A stretch of 64,000 nt of DNA from Lytechinus variegatus (Eukaryota; Echinodermata; Echinoidea; Temnopleuroida; Toxopneustidae): positions 56,436,083 to 56,500,082 of the forward strand of contig NC_054740.1 of NCBI RefSeq assembly GCF_018143015.1, given 5' to 3'. This document shows, piece after piece, positions 11,857 through 22,261 of the stretch. The notes beneath the pieces are model-generated. The model saw only the letters and a list, made by a program, of their open reading frames with translations, was not told the DNA's origin and did not search any database. Made by a program: the position numbers and the translations under genes. Numbering within the stretch: position 1 is the stretch's first letter; each line of letters starts with the position of its first letter.

Positions 11857-13050
11857 CTATGATTTTGTGCTAGGTGGCTTAGGTGTATTGAGACTAACTG
11901 CATACTTGAATCGACAACAGTGATCTGTGACAATAACTATTAATAAGGTAATTACAACCAAAGCCATAAGTAGTATCACAAAAGGTGTTACCAAATGTAA
12001 TGTATATCTTGTATCTTCTCTAGCCGACCCTTCATCACAATTCTCAGTCGACAGAACGACGTTTCTCTCGGTGGTTTGGAGTTCACCGATGTCTGGGCAA
12101 TCGACGACTGTTATCCTCAGAAAGGCTTGTGCCATCTCTCCAGATCCCGGCAGGGAACATGCGTAGACTCCTGATAAAAGCTTTGAGATGAAAGTTATTA
12201 CGAGAGAGCCATTTTTGTCTACAGATACGGGATAAGAGTGGTGTCCGGGAGTAGCCATTCCTCCGAGGGTTAACGTATCAGGCAACGTCCAAACGATCTC
12301 TTGGCGATTCGTAGCATTGAGCGGACAATTGAACGAAAACATCAAGTCACTGGCGTAGATGAACAAACGTTGGTCTTCAATTGGGAATGTGATCCCTTCC
12401 TGTACTCCAGTAGTGAATTGGTTTTCACCCCCGATGGTAAGGCTCGTGTAGCTTTGATTCGCAAATATTGAAGGGGTATCGCAAACAGGAGGAACGGAGA
12501 ACTGCGAGATCCGTCTGACAAACGATATCAGCTGAAGGTCACAGTGCCAAGGATTGCCCGCAAAATCGATTTTCAGTCCATTGGGGAGAAACGGTAGATC
12601 AATGTTCAGTATTGAAGATAAGTTATTATTGCCAAGATCAAGCCATGTGAAACGTAACATATGAAATGCACCAGGTGTAACTAGAAATATATCATTGTTA
12701 TTAAGAAAAAGCATGTCTAATTTAACGAAATTGGGAAAGTCCGTTCGCCTGATAACTTTAATTTTATTCCAAGATAGATCTAGATTTCTAAGGAATTGAA
12801 ATGAAGATCCATTTGTCAGTTGCCCTGGGACTGCTTGAAATAGATTATAGGATAGGTTTAAGATCAGCAGAGATGTTGCTTGTATTCTGGGAAAATTATA
12901 GGATAAGTTGTTACTTTGGAAAAATGCAGCAATAAGACCAGTCCGAATGACATGTGAAGAGTTTGAACACCATTTACTAACAATGTGAGCGTTGGTCAGA
13001 TAGAGGTAATTCAAGCTTGGAAGATGATGAAAAGGGGAAAAGCTGGATGC
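11857..13050 (-). CDS. LRR-Ig gene, segment 4: last LRRs, C-cap, Ig domain, TM helix
   Basis: After about six LRRs (LRNLDLSWNKIKVIRRTDF, WLDLGNNNLSSI) comes the LRR C-cap (GNPWHCDLQ with Cys near VPPVCDTP). The Ig-like domain has its first Cys in FSFNCPLN, core Trp in EIVWTLP and second Cys in SGVYACSLPG. The membrane helix is about FVILLMALVVITLLIVIV, followed by HCCRFKY and a short tail ending KPPSTKS. There is no TIR, ITIM or other motif I recognise. Ig next to an LRR C-cap is the layout of LINGO/LRIG/AMIGO-type proteins, but the number of LRRs is much larger. Confidence 0.8.
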   Translation of the reverse strand, partial: ASSFSPFHHLPSLNYLYLTNAHIVSKWCSNSSHVIRTGLIAAFFQSNNLSYNFPRIQATSLLILNLSYNLFQAVPGQLTNGSSFQFLRNLDLSWNKIKVIRRTDFPNFVKLDMLFLNNNDIFLVTPGAFHMLRFTWLDLGNNNLSSILNIDLPFLPNGLKIDFAGNPWHCDLQLISFVRRISQFSVPPVCDTPSIFANQSYTSLTIGGENQFTTGVQEGITFPIEDQRLFIYASDLMFSFNCPLNATNRQEIVWTLPDTLTLGGMATPGHHSYPVSVDKNGSLVITFISKLLSGVYACSLPGSGEMAQAFLRITVVDCPDIGELQTTERNVVLSTENCDEGSAREDTRYTLHLVTPFVILLMALVVITLLIVIVTDHCCRFKYAVSLNTPKPPSTKS

Positions 13051-13109
13051 ATTATGTTTCCAGTGTGTGAGAGAGACAAAAGTGTTAATGCTGATAAGCC
13101 AGAAAATAG

Positions 13110-13621
13110 ATTATCGTGTGCAGTGGGTTGCCAGAAATATCTAAAGTATGAAGCAATGAACAACAACTAAATGAATTTTCAGGCAAATACATTAGGTTAT
13201 TACATTGTAAAAATATAAAGTTGATTCGTTGTAACCCCTGGAGGCTGTGTTCGTCGAGAGATGATAAAGAATTGTGGCTCAAATTAAGAGTTATTAGATA
13301 CGTAGCCGTATAGAAAAGGAACGGTCTGATTTCAGTAAGGGCGTTTGAAGATAAATCTAAGAACTTCAACGATTGACTGAAGATCCATTTGATTTCCTCT
13401 GAAGATATGCTATTCCCCTTTATATTTAATACTTTCAAACCTGATGGTATGTACTCTAAGGAGTTGTCCCTGCCTTTGATTCGGTTGTCATCAAGACTTA
13501 ACCTCTCCAGCGATGCTGGGAAATGCGGGGTTCTTTCTACATTATTTCCATCCATCATAAGATTTCTCAAAGCGTGATAACTCTCAAAAATGTTTCTTTG
13601 ATAGAATGATATGTTGTTGTT
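13110..13621 (-). CDS. LRR-Ig gene, segment 3: seven further LRRs
   Basis: Same frame as segment 2 after the TAA. LRRs include LRNLMMDGNNVERTP, LKFLDLSSNALTEIRPFLF and LITLNLSHNSLSSLDEHSL, then LHTLDISGNPLHTI. At about 13110 the pattern moves to another frame (SGLSALTLLSLSHTGNI) and near 13045 to a third (FHHLPSLNYLYLTNAH). This means two small indels within about 70 bases. Confidence 0.7.
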
Positions 13622-14705
13622 TTAAAGATTCAGAACATGTATGTGATTAGATGGTAGAGAGGGAAAGAATTGCAGCCTGTTCGACTCCAAATAAAGAACC
13701 TCTAATGATGGTACTTTACCGACTTCACTTCCGGTTACATTTACAATATGGTTTTCACTGGGGTGTAGATATCTCAGGTTGGCCATACTTGTTAGAACAG
13801 GGAAATGCTTTAGACAATTTCCCACGAGAAACAGTTCCACAAGGGCAGGGAATTCCAATGCACCACTCTGTATCCATCTTATATGATTGAAGGATAGATC
13901 AAGGTATTCAAGACTTGGCAAAGAAGGGAGATTGGACAACTCATGAATAAAATTGTTTTTCATTTGGAGCTTGAATAACCTCGTTAGATTCGTTAAACCC
14001 GAGTCATTCCAAATTGATATTTGGTTGAAGTGCAAGTCCACGAGGCGCAGGCTATAGAGGTTTCGAAAGATTTTTACACTTCTAATTTTGTTATAGCCTG
14101 CGTGTATCATTGTGATATTATGAGAACCATCAAACCTGATACTCCTTATAGAGTTATTGTAAGCAAAAATATGTTTGATATTCACGCCTTTACCAATATA
14201 CAGCTCTTCTACATTGTTATTTGCAAAATTTATCAAACACATGGACGGTAGATTAGAAAGAACCATTAATTTTTGTTGTAACAAATTACTATTAATTACA
14301 AGATTACAAATATTCGGAACCTGGGCCGACGAAAAGTACATTATCCTGTTGCGTTTGAGATTCAGATTCTTTAATAAGGGTAGGTTAGTCAATGCCCCAA
14401 GAGTTAAAGAGTTAATGATATTATCATCGAGATCAAGTCGACTTAGAAGCGAACTGTTTCTAATCACGGGTAAAGATGAAATGAAGTTTCTATTCAGTTG
14501 CAACTCCTTCAAACTTGTGAGGTTGTCGAAAGCGCCGTGTGTAATGATCTTGATGCGATTGTGTGATAACCCTATGAATCTTGATGAAGACAGCTGGGAC
14601 ATAGAACCTATGGTTTCTAGTTTTCCGTAGGACAACATTAAATGTGTAATGAATGCTGGATGATGGATGATGGAACGAACACGAATCAACGTACAGTGCT
14701 TTGGT
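13622..14705 (-). CDS. LRR-Ig gene, segment 2: central LRR block
   Basis: About 355 codons in a frame shifted relative to segment 1 carry about sixteen LRRs, for example FIGLSHNRIKIITHGAF, LKELQLNRNFISSLP and LEYLDLSFNHIRWIQSGAL. The frame ends at a TAA (13622-13624) where the LRR pattern HVLNL-x-NNNIS needs one more residue. Reading simply continues in the same frame after it, so this is a point nonsense change and not a gene end. The upstream part of this frame has no ATG, which supports a frameshift from segment 1. Confidence 0.75.
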
Positions 14706-15257
14706 CCCTCTGATAGATACCAATTTTAGCTCGTTAAGCACCTTCACTGTCTCCATTGGATTATAGTCGACTTTGAAAATAACGTATTTTTTTTCGATTG
14801 GGAACTGCGTGGGCCACTCTGAAAAGTTGTTATGAGATACGTCGACATAGAGGAGCTGTGTAAGGAAATGCAAGGAAGGCAAAGTCGCGATGAAGTTCCC
14901 TCTGATGATCAGTTTTACCAATGACACAATCATGTCGAAAGCACCGGCCTCGATTGCATTGATGCGATTGTTTCTGAGGTCCAGTGTCACCATGTTTTCT
15001 TGACAGAGGAAGGACCCGTTCCGAACCCTTCTTACAAAATTATGACTGAGTGTAAAAGCAGTGGTGTGGCAAGGGATACCTCTGGGAATCGTGGTGTGTT
15101 TTCCATCTGAACAGTAGACTTTCAAGCTATTCCCTTCAGCACATTGACAACCGCTTGGACACGACGAAACCTCGTCTATCTTTAAGGCACCAAGCAATAT
15201 AAGTAGAAGAATCCCGATGAAGCCTCTTCCTATCATACAACCACGTTGGTTTTCCAT
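14700..15257 (-). CDS. LRR-Ig gene, segment 1: signal peptide, LRR N-cap, first LRRs
   Basis: ATG at 15257 is the first Met. Residues about 12-32 form a hydrophobic signal segment (GFIGILLLILLGALK) ending at SSCPSGC. The N-cap follows with CPSGCQCAEG and a further Cys near YCSDGKH. Next come LRRs such as MVTLDLRNNRINAIEAGAF and LLYVDVSHNNF. A possible splice acceptor (TTATTTTGTAG) lies about 30 bases upstream, so a 5' UTR exon may exist. Beyond about 14700 this frame loses LRR character and runs on only by chance to 14490. Confidence 0.75.
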
Positions 15258-15870
15258 CTTTCAGCCAGGCTAAATTCGAATTTAACTACCTACAAAATAA
15301 TGCAACCGGTATTACTGTCTTTTACCTTGAAAATATGAAGAGATAAATTCCAATCCGAAGTCTTATGTCCTTGCTTGAAAGTTTTTGTACTTTAACGTAA
15401 ATCGATGGTCGTCGTCGGTTTAAAACCATATAAGCAATATTTAATCTTATAGATATTTCTGCCAGGGAATGGTGGGATGCAAGCAAAGTAGCCGTCGCCT
15501 TCCAACGTCACAATGCTATGTACAAATTTAGTTGGGACCACTGAAGCCTTATAAGTAGACGGGGCATCTCGCAATACTGTTCATTGGGAGAGCATGATAT
15601 TTATAGATTTTGCAGTCAGTGTTGCTGTGCCACGGTGCATGCCGGATGATCAACGTCGACAATATATGGTTTCCAATGCCGTTCAAATGGGGGTCTTTGG
15701 GGCGCTTTCTCGCCCCTCCCCCTTAAAAAAAAATCACGACCAAGAGAAATTGAAAGAGAAGGATAACAGAAAGGGTGAAATTATTATATTGTTTTCTGAA
15801 TATAGTGTCAAAATCTATCACAAATTTGATTTTTTTTTAATAACAATGTCAAGATTTTTGTTCGTCTCGC
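15258..15870. other. Upstream flank of the LRR-Ig gene
   Basis: Presumed promoter or 5' UTR region; no clear TATA or initiator can be assigned. A minus-strand 60-codon frame (15392-15574) and a plus-strand 113-codon frame (15594-15935) have no recognisable features. The latter runs into SINE tail repeats. Confidence 0.3.
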
Positions 15871-15965
15871 TCACTTATTATTATTATAACAATAATGATG
15901 ATAGTAATAGTAATAATAATGATAATAAAAAATAGGCATTTATATAGCGTCAATTATATATAATC
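15871..15965 (-). mobile_element. SINE/LINE 3' tail with (ATT)n
   Basis: On the minus strand this reads GACGCTATATAAATGCCTAT followed by an (ATT/ATC)n tail. That is a common 3' end of invertebrate SINEs and their partner LINEs. A plus-strand relative is at 40565-40700. Only the tail is recognisable. Confidence 0.5.
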
Positions 15966-16344
15966 TATTCCGAGGTGTACGCAATACTGTTTGGGCCAGT
16001 GGCAGCTATTTTAGATAACAAAATACAGAAATGTTCCCATAAATGACATAACAAATGATATATCTCGTTAGTAATAATGATGATGCAATGATGATATTTA
16101 TATTCAAGGAAATAGTATGATGGGAATTATGATTATAAAAATGACTATGAAGAATTTACACAAAATGTATTCGGGAGGCCAAATGTGTAGTGTACTCAAG
16201 TGCAGATGCGTTCATTTGTCATTCCTGTGATGTCAATTTTACTCAAAAATAAATCGTTCAATCCCAATCATTTAAAATGACTCGTAATAAGAGTCATTAT
16301 TTTCGTTATCTTCATGTATTACTTTACGTATATTCCTTGTATCT
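15966..16344. other. No recognisable feature
   Basis: AT-rich spacer with ATGATG-type short repeats near 16075-16100. Confidence 0.35.
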
Positions 16345-16625
16345 ATTTTTGAGGGGTCCACATTCTACAAGCTTTGCTTTTCAGTGGACCCCTCCATTCT
16401 TCTTATGATATATAATTGCAATGATTTAATTATATTTAATGATATTGATTACATTGATTTAAACTTGACATGTATGTTAATTTATATTTAAATTACTTTC
16501 AAATATGGATTTTTTTTTCAATATTGAATTTTGTTCATGCTATTATTTATTTAAATTGAATCAATCTATCTTGTACTTATTTGTATCATTTTAAAGAATG
16601 AAAATAAATTTGAATTGAATTGAAT
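16345..16625 (+). mobile_element. Non-LTR retrotransposon-like 3' end with stem-loop
   Basis: A near-perfect hairpin at 16351-16394 (GAGGGGTCCAC pairing with GTGGACCCCTC, loop CAAGCTTTGCTTTT) is followed by ~190 bp of AT-rich DNA, AATAAA and a (TTGAA)n tail at 16603-16626. The layout is shared with 3866-4045 and 4566-4755. The class is inferred from structure alone. Confidence 0.55.
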
Positions 16626-16632
16626 TGAGTCA

Positions 16633-16755
16633 TATTTGTCTCGCCTGCATACATAGCAAAGCGAGAATATAGGCGCCGCTTTCCGACGGCTTCGTCAACA
16701 TCAAATCTTAACCGGAGGTTAAAGTTTTTGAAATGTCATCATAACTTAGAAAGTA
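16633..16755 (+). mobile_element. Truncated end of the 163-bp-array element family
   Basis: Starts GTCTCGCCTGCATAC and runs through AGGCGCCGCTTTCCGACGGC and GTTAAAGTTTTTGAAATGTC. This is the terminus also seen at 35148 and, inverted, at 56930-57024. It stops after about 120 bp, where the SINE begins. Confidence 0.6.
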
Positions 16756-16758
16756 ACT

Positions 16759-16942
16759 GGTGTGTTGGCTCAGTTGGTAGAGCGTCCGTCTCACAACCAG
16801 GAGGTCGGGGGTTCAAACCCCGGCCGCGCGTCAGACCAAAAGACGTTTAAAGATGGAATTTGCTGCTACCCTGTTTGGCGTTCAACAATAAGGGATAGAG
16901 TCTCGTCGATCTGGCGCTGCACAGCGGCTAAAAATATTCGCT
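16759..16942 (+). mobile_element. tRNA-derived SINE with Val-like head
   Basis: The tRNA-like head at 16759-16832 has A box TTGGCTCAGTTGGTAGAGC, anticodon loop CTCACAA (CAC) and B box GGGTTCAAACCCCGGC. The anticodon stem has mismatches. A body follows with TTTGGCGTTCAACAATAAGG and GCGCTGCACAGCGGC, reaching the left end of the TIR element. The head alone could be taken for a tRNA-Val gene, but the body and weak stems favour a SINE. Confidence 0.55.
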
Positions 16943-19900
16943 GCCTGGGCGGTATGCGGGTTGCAACCAATTTCGTCTGCTGCTAATTCCTCCACTCACA
17001 ACAGGGTCCACATTCATTTAGTCTAATGTAATTCTGTCCATTTACTTACCATAAGGTCCAGTCATCACTTCGTCTAATCACCAGTTCGTTTATGACCATT
17101 TCGTCTCATAACTCGTAGGTCTAATATCAATTTTAGTTTCCTTAATTTCGTCTAATTAACACTTAGTTCAATTAGACCAAATGGCATATAGAATAAATTG
17201 CAATTGGACCAACTTGGTTATTAGACGAAATGGCAGACCACGTGGAAAGTGGACGAACTGATGGTAGACCAAATGATAGCAGACGAGTTGGCATTAGACC
17301 AATTGAAAATAAACCATTGAAACGACAGAACGATGTCCACTGCTATCCATATGCATAGGCGGATCCAGGGGGCGGGCCCCCCCCCCCCCTATTTGCGGCG
17401 GAGCAAAAAAAAAGAAAACAGGAAAGAAAGAAAAAAAAGGAGGGAAAAGAGAGTAGAAAAAAAAGAAGAGGAGGAGACGAGTGAATAAAGTAAGATGAGG
17501 GGAAGACATGGAAATAAAAAGAACCTTTCATGTAACTATATAAAATTTTCGCTCGCGCTTCGCGCTCACATTGCCTGTTAGGTGATTTTAATACCTTGTT
17601 CAATATGGAGTTTAAATTTCAAGTTTGGAACTCAATATACAAAACATATTTCATGTCGAAATTCAAACTTTCATTATTTTGTGTGATTTACAAATTTATT
17701 TTTTAAAAGTGCTCTGTAAATATGACAGCTTTATGGTCTGAATATTAACATTTTCCGCTCGCGCTGCGCGCTCGCAAAATTTCGATTTATCAGGTACCTA
17801 TTATTTTCGTGTATTCCACAAAGTCTTCAAAATATACCTTTTCAGGTCTGAATGTCAAAACGTATCAGCTAGCGCTGCAGGCTCGCATTTTGATTGTATG
17901 TCTCAATATTGATTATACAATCCCCTCTTCATGACAATGTATACAAAGATTTAGGCTCGATTTTACGCTCGCATTAATTGTTAAAAATATATTAACTGAT
18001 GCATCCTATTTATAATTACAATAGTGCTTGAAATGTCCAGTTTTTAGGCCATAATATCATTACAAAAGAGCTTGAAATGTCCAGTTTTTAAGCCATATCA
18101 TCAGACTTTGCGCCCTCATTAGGCATTAATGAATAAGATATTAATGTAATAATTGAATTGTCCCTTTTTTATATTGCGCTTAGCAAGGGGAATAGGAAGA
18201 CAGTCATCATTTTCATATGATGACATGTCCTACATGTCCTAAGCATGTACCGGTCTAATGTCAAAAATCAAAGTAATTATAATGAAAAAAAATCAGCTCT
18301 GTGCGATCCATATCCACCTTACAATTTTTTTACAAAGTGATTGAAATTTAGAGCTGAAATTGACTCTTTTTCAGATCGGAATATTAAATAGTTTAAGCTC
18401 ATGCTTCGCGCTCGCTTTGATTTTCATGATAAAATATGTATTTAGAATGCCTAGATTCTAGGTCTAAATATGAAACACGCGCGTATGTTTATTCAAATAT
18501 TCAACTTGTCTATTTAAATCATTATCCAGTTTTATATCACAATATAAACAATTTTCTGCTCGCTCTTTGTGCTCGCATCATTAATGTAGGAATTACTCAT
18601 TCTTTTCAAAATTCACAAAACATGAATAGAGTGTCCCGTATTTAGGTCTAAATCTCGATTTTTTGCAGCTTCCGCTTCGCGCTCACATCACGCATCAATT
18701 GTTTAGTTATATAGCTATCCTGTTCACGATTTAAAAAATTGATTAAAATTTTCCATTCTTTATGTAGAAATTTCATTTTTTTTCAGCTCGCGCTTGACGC
18801 TCGCATCAATTGTTTATATATACCTATTTCGTTTAAATTACAAAAAGTCCTTAGAATTTCCATTCTTTAGGTAATTTGTCCAAAAAAATCAGCTCGCGCA
18901 TCGCGCTCGCGTTATTTGATTTTTAAAATATATACGTCTTCATGACTAACTGCATGTAGTCTTTAACAAGTACCTTTCCACCAGTTCATTTCTGCTCGTG
19001 TTTCGCGTTCGTATTGAATATTTATTTGCATACACATCTTTTTTAGGAAAACAAACATTGCCCAGAATGTTCAAATTTTTTGAAAAAATACATTCCACAT
19101 TATATAAATAAGGATTATGATATCATATATTCATGTTGATTTATAAGAATAAAGCTAAGAAGACTTCCCCTTCAGAGAAACCAAAAATCATCTTCCAGCG
19201 GCCGATCGGATAAAAATATGGCTGAAAAATAATTACGCTCCCCCCCCTATTGGTCAAAGCTGGATTCGCCCCTGGAACACAGGCAATGCGAGCGCGAAGC
19301 ACGAGCGAAAATCTTATATAGTGACATGAAAGATTCTTTTTATTTTCATGTCTTCCCCTCATCTTATTTTTTTCACTCGTCTTCCTCCTCTTCTTTTTTT
19401 CCCCTCTCTTTTCCCTTCTTTTAAAAATTCCTTTTTTCCCTTTTTTCCTTATTTTTTGTTCCGCCAATAGTGGGGGGGGGGGGGGCGAGGGGCCCGCCCA
19501 CTGGATCCGCCTATGCATATGGATAGCAGTGGACGTCGTTTTGCCGTTTCAATGGTTTATTTTCAATTGGTCTAATGCCAACTCGTCTGCTATCATTTGG
19601 TCTACCATCAGTTCGTCCACTATCCACATGGTCTATCTGCCATTTCGTCTAATAACTAAGTTGGTTCAATTGCCATTTATTCCATATGCCATTTGGTCTT
19701 ATTGAACTAAGTGTTAATTGGGCGAAATTAAGGAAAATAAAATTGATATTAGACCAACTAGTTAAGAGACGAAATGGTGATAAACGAACTGGTGATTAGA
19801 CGAAGTGATGACTGGACCAAATGGTTATTGGACCATATGGTTGTTAGGCGAAAAGTAAATGGACAGAATTGCATTAGACTAAATGAATGTAGACCCTGTT

Positions 19901-19956
19901 GTGAGTGGAGGAATTAGCAGCAGACGAATTGGTTTCAACCCGCATACCGCCCAGGC
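16943..19956. mobile_element. ~3-kb element with long terminal inverted repeats
   Basis: Left arm about 16943-17380 and right arm about 19490-19956 are inverted copies of each other. The outer ends are GCCTGGGCGGTATGCGGGTT and its complement; the inner ends meet at GCATAGGCGGATCC and GGATCCGCCTATGC. The arms are built from many short units in both orientations (TTCGTCTAAT, TGGTCTAAT, ATTAGAC), so they are internally repetitive. No transposase frame is present, so it is non-autonomous or a foldback element. Arms differ by scattered substitutions. No clear target duplication was found. Confidence 0.75.
17385..19485. repeat. Interior of the TIR element: periodic CGCTCGCGCTTCGCGCTCGC repeats
   Basis: Between C and G homopolymer runs (17379-17392, 19471-19484) the interior repeats a GC-rich palindromic core, TCGCGCTTCGCGCTCGCA or decayed forms, about every 110-180 bases (near 17550, 17757, 17868, 18410, 18670, 18785, 18893, 19000). 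AT-rich filler lies between, with recurring TTTAGG(T/C)C(T/A)AA(A/T)T blocks. Pyrimidine- and purine-rich tracts flank both ends as imperfect inverted copies. It is non-coding. Confidence 0.7.
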
Positions 19957-19965
19957 AAGCAAAAC

Positions 19966-20205
19966 AAATTCACGACGAAATTGGCGACGAAATTCACGAC
20001 GTCGTGAGTTTCGTCGTGAATAATTCGAGACGAAATTTACGATGTCGTGAATTTCATCGCAATATTCATATTGGCGACGATATTCACGATGTCGTGAATT
20101 TTGTCGCCAATTACGTCGTGAACATGCAAATTAACGACGAAATTCACGACGAATTTGGCGAGTGAATTTCGTTGCCAATTTCGTCGTGAATATTCGCGAT
20201 TTGGT
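19966..20205. repeat. Array of short palindromic TTCACGACGAAAT/TTGGCGACGAA units
   Basis: Units AATTCACGACGAAATTGGCGACGAA and reverse-complement forms (TTCGTCGTGAATT, TTCGTCGCCAATT) alternate for about 240 bp directly outside the right end of the TIR element. The 86-codon frame through it simply translates the repeat. Confidence 0.8.
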
Positions 20206-20732
20206 CTATTTGCGATGTCCCTTCAGGACCACCATATACCCATTTACTATCCTAGCTGGATAGAGAGTGCCAAAATAATGAATATTTACGGATGCGAGTG
20301 CACACACATGTAATGCCCCAAAACTTGGCAAGATTATCATGACCGTACTTATTCCTAACAAATAATTTCAAGAGAGCGAAAACGCGAGGTGTTTGGTCAG
20401 TAGTTGAAACAACCCCCCCCCCAAAGAAAAAAGAATGCAAAATGGAATCAAATTAGAAATACATGAGCATGGGCAATTCTTTTTTTTTTATTTAAAGGCG
20501 TGACTATCTGCTCACTAAAAGGCCTACACATGTAAGTTAAAACATTTATTTCAATATATGAGCTATGTGTTCTAATCACGCGACGTGTTCATAGATTAGG
20601 TGATCGAAACCTGGATGTCTAAATTAAGCGAAATTTGATGGGCAGCCCACTCAATAATTGCTTTCTTTTATCCAAGTAATACCAATTCAAAGACAACTTC
20701 ATGTGTTGACGCCATCTTGAAATGTGTACATG
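20206..20732. other. No recognisable feature
   Basis: Spacer with a short C run at 20412-20421. No exon-like block is seen. Confidence 0.35.
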
Positions 20733-20944
20733 GGCATTTTGAGGGCGAGCTCGTGAACTGAAATGGATTATCAGGCTCTCGTCTTGTCTTTTTCACGAGA
20801 TAATATTCATCAACGCTATTGAATTTTCTGTCGGGTGAGCATTTTGAGGGCGAGCTCGTGAACTGAATCGGATTATCAGGCTGTATTTGTCTTTTCAAAG
20901 CTCTTCACTCGATGAAATTCATCAACGCTATTTAGTTTCCGTTG
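20733..20944. repeat. Two-copy tandem duplication, ~106-bp unit
   Basis: GCATTTTGAGGGCGAGCTCG begins at 20733 and again at 20839. Both copies continue through GAACTGAA(A/T)(T/C)GGATTATCAGGCT and end with ATTCATCAACGCTATT. The copies diverge by small substitutions. A minus-strand 76-codon frame repeats the peptide QPDNPIQFTSSPSKC/EPDNPFQFTSSPSKC across both units; whether it is coding is unknown. Confidence 0.75.
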
Positions 20945-22030
20945 ATTCGATGCAAAAAAAAAAAAAAAATTAAACAATCACGTCTCTGTGGCGCAGTGTT
21001 AATTGAGACAATCACTCCCATTGACAAAGTCTATCGATAAAATGGAGGTATTACAACCAATAGCTTCAATGACATATCTGGATTGATTTGCTGTAATAAA
21101 TGAGAGTGCCGTGATATTGATTACATAGCATTATCATTTCGAGCCACGTTCTTTTCCCTCTTTACAATCCGCTTCTTACTCTTCAGTATATATTTCATAG
21201 AGTTTCGTTCTACAACAGAACACTTTCTTGTTGAAATAGGGGTTAGTACAATATAGCAGCTTTTTCCAGAATGTTGACACTAAATTCAAGCAAATTGTTT
21301 TACTATAGAGTCAAATTAAGTTATAAATATTCGACAGCTTTGGCAATCATCTCTAGCATATTTTGAATTAAGACAGCAGTTTCGTCCTCTATAGACTCTG
21401 GACAAACGACATATTATTTGCAATTTTGTTTGTCAGCCCCTAAACTTTAGAACGAAACTGCTCTTCCAGGTCACCAATTTTCGACAAAGACTTCCCAGCT
21501 GTTCTTTGTCATTTGACGGGCTATTTCAGTACATTTACTGTGTACTTGAATCTGTCGTGCGCTGTTGAAACAACTCAACTATGATTGGTGATCCTTTCTT
21601 GTTTTTAATGACATTCACCTTTAAATGTTCACCTTTTAAATGTTCACCTTGATGTTCACCTCTTGATGTTCACCTTTAAATTCACCTTTAGATATTCATT
21701 GGCGATTGTTTAGTGCGTAAGAAAGGTTTATCAGTCGTATCAAACACCCTCACGTTAACACAAAACTTGCCCATTGTTTATATGTTTATTTGATTTATAT
21801 CATATAAATTCTACTTATTGATCAATCATAGCGTTTGGTGTATACGAACCCAAATGGAATCAATTATTATTATTGTTTCAAATGTGGCTAAACAAGAATA
21901 TTGCTTTTCCGGATTCCTACTATATTTTCACGAGATTTTAAGCTTGACCAAGAACATGTATATTTTAATTTAGAATCTGGTTATTTTGACTAAATATATA
22001 GTGTAATATAATGTGCTTCAGAATGCTCAA
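20945..22030. other. Spacer with a small TTCACCTTTAAATG tandem repeat
   Basis: Mostly featureless AT-rich DNA with an A run at 20955-20969. At 21617-21690 a 13-16-bp unit (GATGTTCACCTTTAAAT and variants) repeats about five times. No gene signal. Confidence 0.45.
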
Positions 22031-22032
22031 TA

Positions 22033-22261
22033 CACTGCAAAAAATGCCGGTGTCCATTTAACACCAGTCTGGTATCTCATCGGTATACACCAGGGAAACA
22101 ACCCCAGTTTGGCGTTAGGCTAACACCAGATAGGAATTAAAGCAAGACCAATAGTGTTAAAAAATATCGGTTTGGTTCTAAACTGGTGTTGTTTCAACAC
22201 TTCCCTGGTGTTTACCGATATCGGCTGGTGTTAAATCAACACCGGCGTTTCAGTTGCAGTG
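22033..22261. mobile_element. TA-flanked foldback MITE with CACTGCAA ends
   Basis: The ends CACTGCAAAAAATGCCGGTG and TTGCAGTG are inverted over about 38 bases and flanked by TA. Pairing continues inward (ACACCAGGGAAAC with CTTCCCTGGTGTTTACCGA), so nearly the whole ~229 bp folds on itself. The GGTGTTA/TAACACC word recurs, as in the elements at 51657 and 57059. Confidence 0.8.

Larger units (their letters stand above)
11857..15257 (-). pseudogene. Intronless LRR-Ig transmembrane receptor gene, broken
   Basis: About 3.4 kb reads as one intronless gene for a type I membrane protein of roughly 1,130 residues: signal peptide, cysteine-rich LRR N-cap, roughly thirty leucine-rich repeats, LRR C-cap, one Ig-like domain, one membrane helix and a ~20-residue tail. 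Such ectodomains usually bind proteins or microbial ligands at the cell surface. The tail has no TIR domain, so this is not a Toll-like receptor. The frame is broken by a frameshift near 14690-14735, a TAA at 13622-13624 inside an LRR, and two frame changes near 13110 and 13045. LRR spacing continues across each break, which argues for one gene. It is either a recent pseudogene or a real gene with assembly errors. Sea urchins carry large families of intronless LRR receptors, including many pseudogenes. Confidence 0.8.
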
